Shown here: positions 63,876 through 64,000 of the stretch, one piece after another
How the letters are laid out: each line of letters opens with the position of its first letter
Position numbering within the stretch: the stretch's first letter is position 1
Assembly: GCA_002205965.3 (NCBI GenBank)
Contig: NADL03000001.1
Location: 1,488,001-1,552,000 of the forward strand
Source of the DNA: Kappaphycus alvarezii
Lineage: Eukaryota; Rhodophyta; Florideophyceae; Gigartinales; Solieriaceae
Length of the DNA stretch: 64,000 nucleotides
Reading direction: 5' to 3'
Notes under the pieces: model-generated
What the model saw: the letters and a program-made list of their open reading frames with translations, nothing else
Databases searched by the model: none
What the model was told of the DNA's origin: nothing
Position numbers and translations under genes: made by a program

Positions 63876-64000
63876 ACTGGCTTTCTCCGCAGGTCCTCCA
63901 GGCAGCGGAGCCCTACCGGCCTATGAGGATGCACAAGCTAGCTTGCTAATCGCAGCTTAGGATGCTGGAGTACCCCTGCCCAAGCACGCACTCCTTACAT

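Noticed and set aside
1..64000. tRNA, rRNA or other RNA genes
   Set aside because: I looked for T-loop and acceptor patterns and found only the primer-binding sites; a dedicated covariance search would be decisive.

Overview
The window is eukaryotic and is almost entirely a graveyard of transposable elements. I see no intact host gene, no rRNA or tRNA gene and no CRISPR array. Nearly every coding stretch I recognise is broken by frameshifts or stops. One likely host gene is a decayed glycosyltransferase family 11 (fucosyltransferase-like) gene at 7.4-9.1 kb. Its form, together with the mix of Ty1/copia, Ty3/gypsy and PIF/Harbinger elements, made me think of a red alga such as a Chondrus-like florideophyte. 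That assignment rests on resemblance only and is tentative.

Layout. 1-3.9 kb: minus-strand copia element (copia-1), cut by the window edge. 3.9-7.4 kb: nothing recognised. 7.4-9.1 kb: GT11 pseudogene. 9.3-10.4 kb: C-terminal pieces of a non-LTR-type reverse transcriptase (RT) gene. 10.77-18.25 kb: copia-2, complete with LTRs and a 5-bp target duplication. 18.26-19.5 kb: a second RT pseudogene. 19.7-21.9 kb: Harbinger-1. 22.1-25.0 kb: Harbinger-2. 26.1-32.7 kb: gypsy-1, with a nested solo LTR at 28.4-29.3 kb. 32.7-36.4 kb: an AT-rich island. 36.4-38.6 kb: a small unknown gene and a DDE transposase with an apparent intron. 39.6-39.9 kb: a solo LTR. 42.6-49.25 kb: gypsy-2 (minus) with an antisense gene at its 3' end. 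49.65-53.7 kb: Harbinger-3, including a minisatellite. 53.9-60.5 kb: copia-3 (minus). 61.2-63.9 kb: copia-4 (minus), truncated at both ends.

Main result. Three different LTR retrotransposons (copia-2, gypsy-1, gypsy-2) each carry, downstream of pol and on the OPPOSITE strand, a gene for what looks like the same papain-fold cysteine-protease-like protein. A Cys followed by an A-x-A-[LI] type helix, a His about 86-115 residues later and an Asp-Ser 13-16 residues after that recur in all three. The copies have lost function in different ways: in copia-2 the Cys codon position is TGA, in gypsy-1 the His position is Leu, and in gypsy-2 the triad remains but the frame is broken. The same antisense accessory gene in both the Ty1/copia and Ty3/gypsy superfamilies suggests an exchanged or repeatedly acquired module.

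Other points of note. All three PIF/Harbinger elements carry their transposase and Myb/SANT-like gene convergently. A minisatellite inside Harbinger-3 has a unit resembling that element's terminal inverted repeat. Copia-3 has a pair of U1/JAZ-like C2H2 zinc fingers in its gag region.
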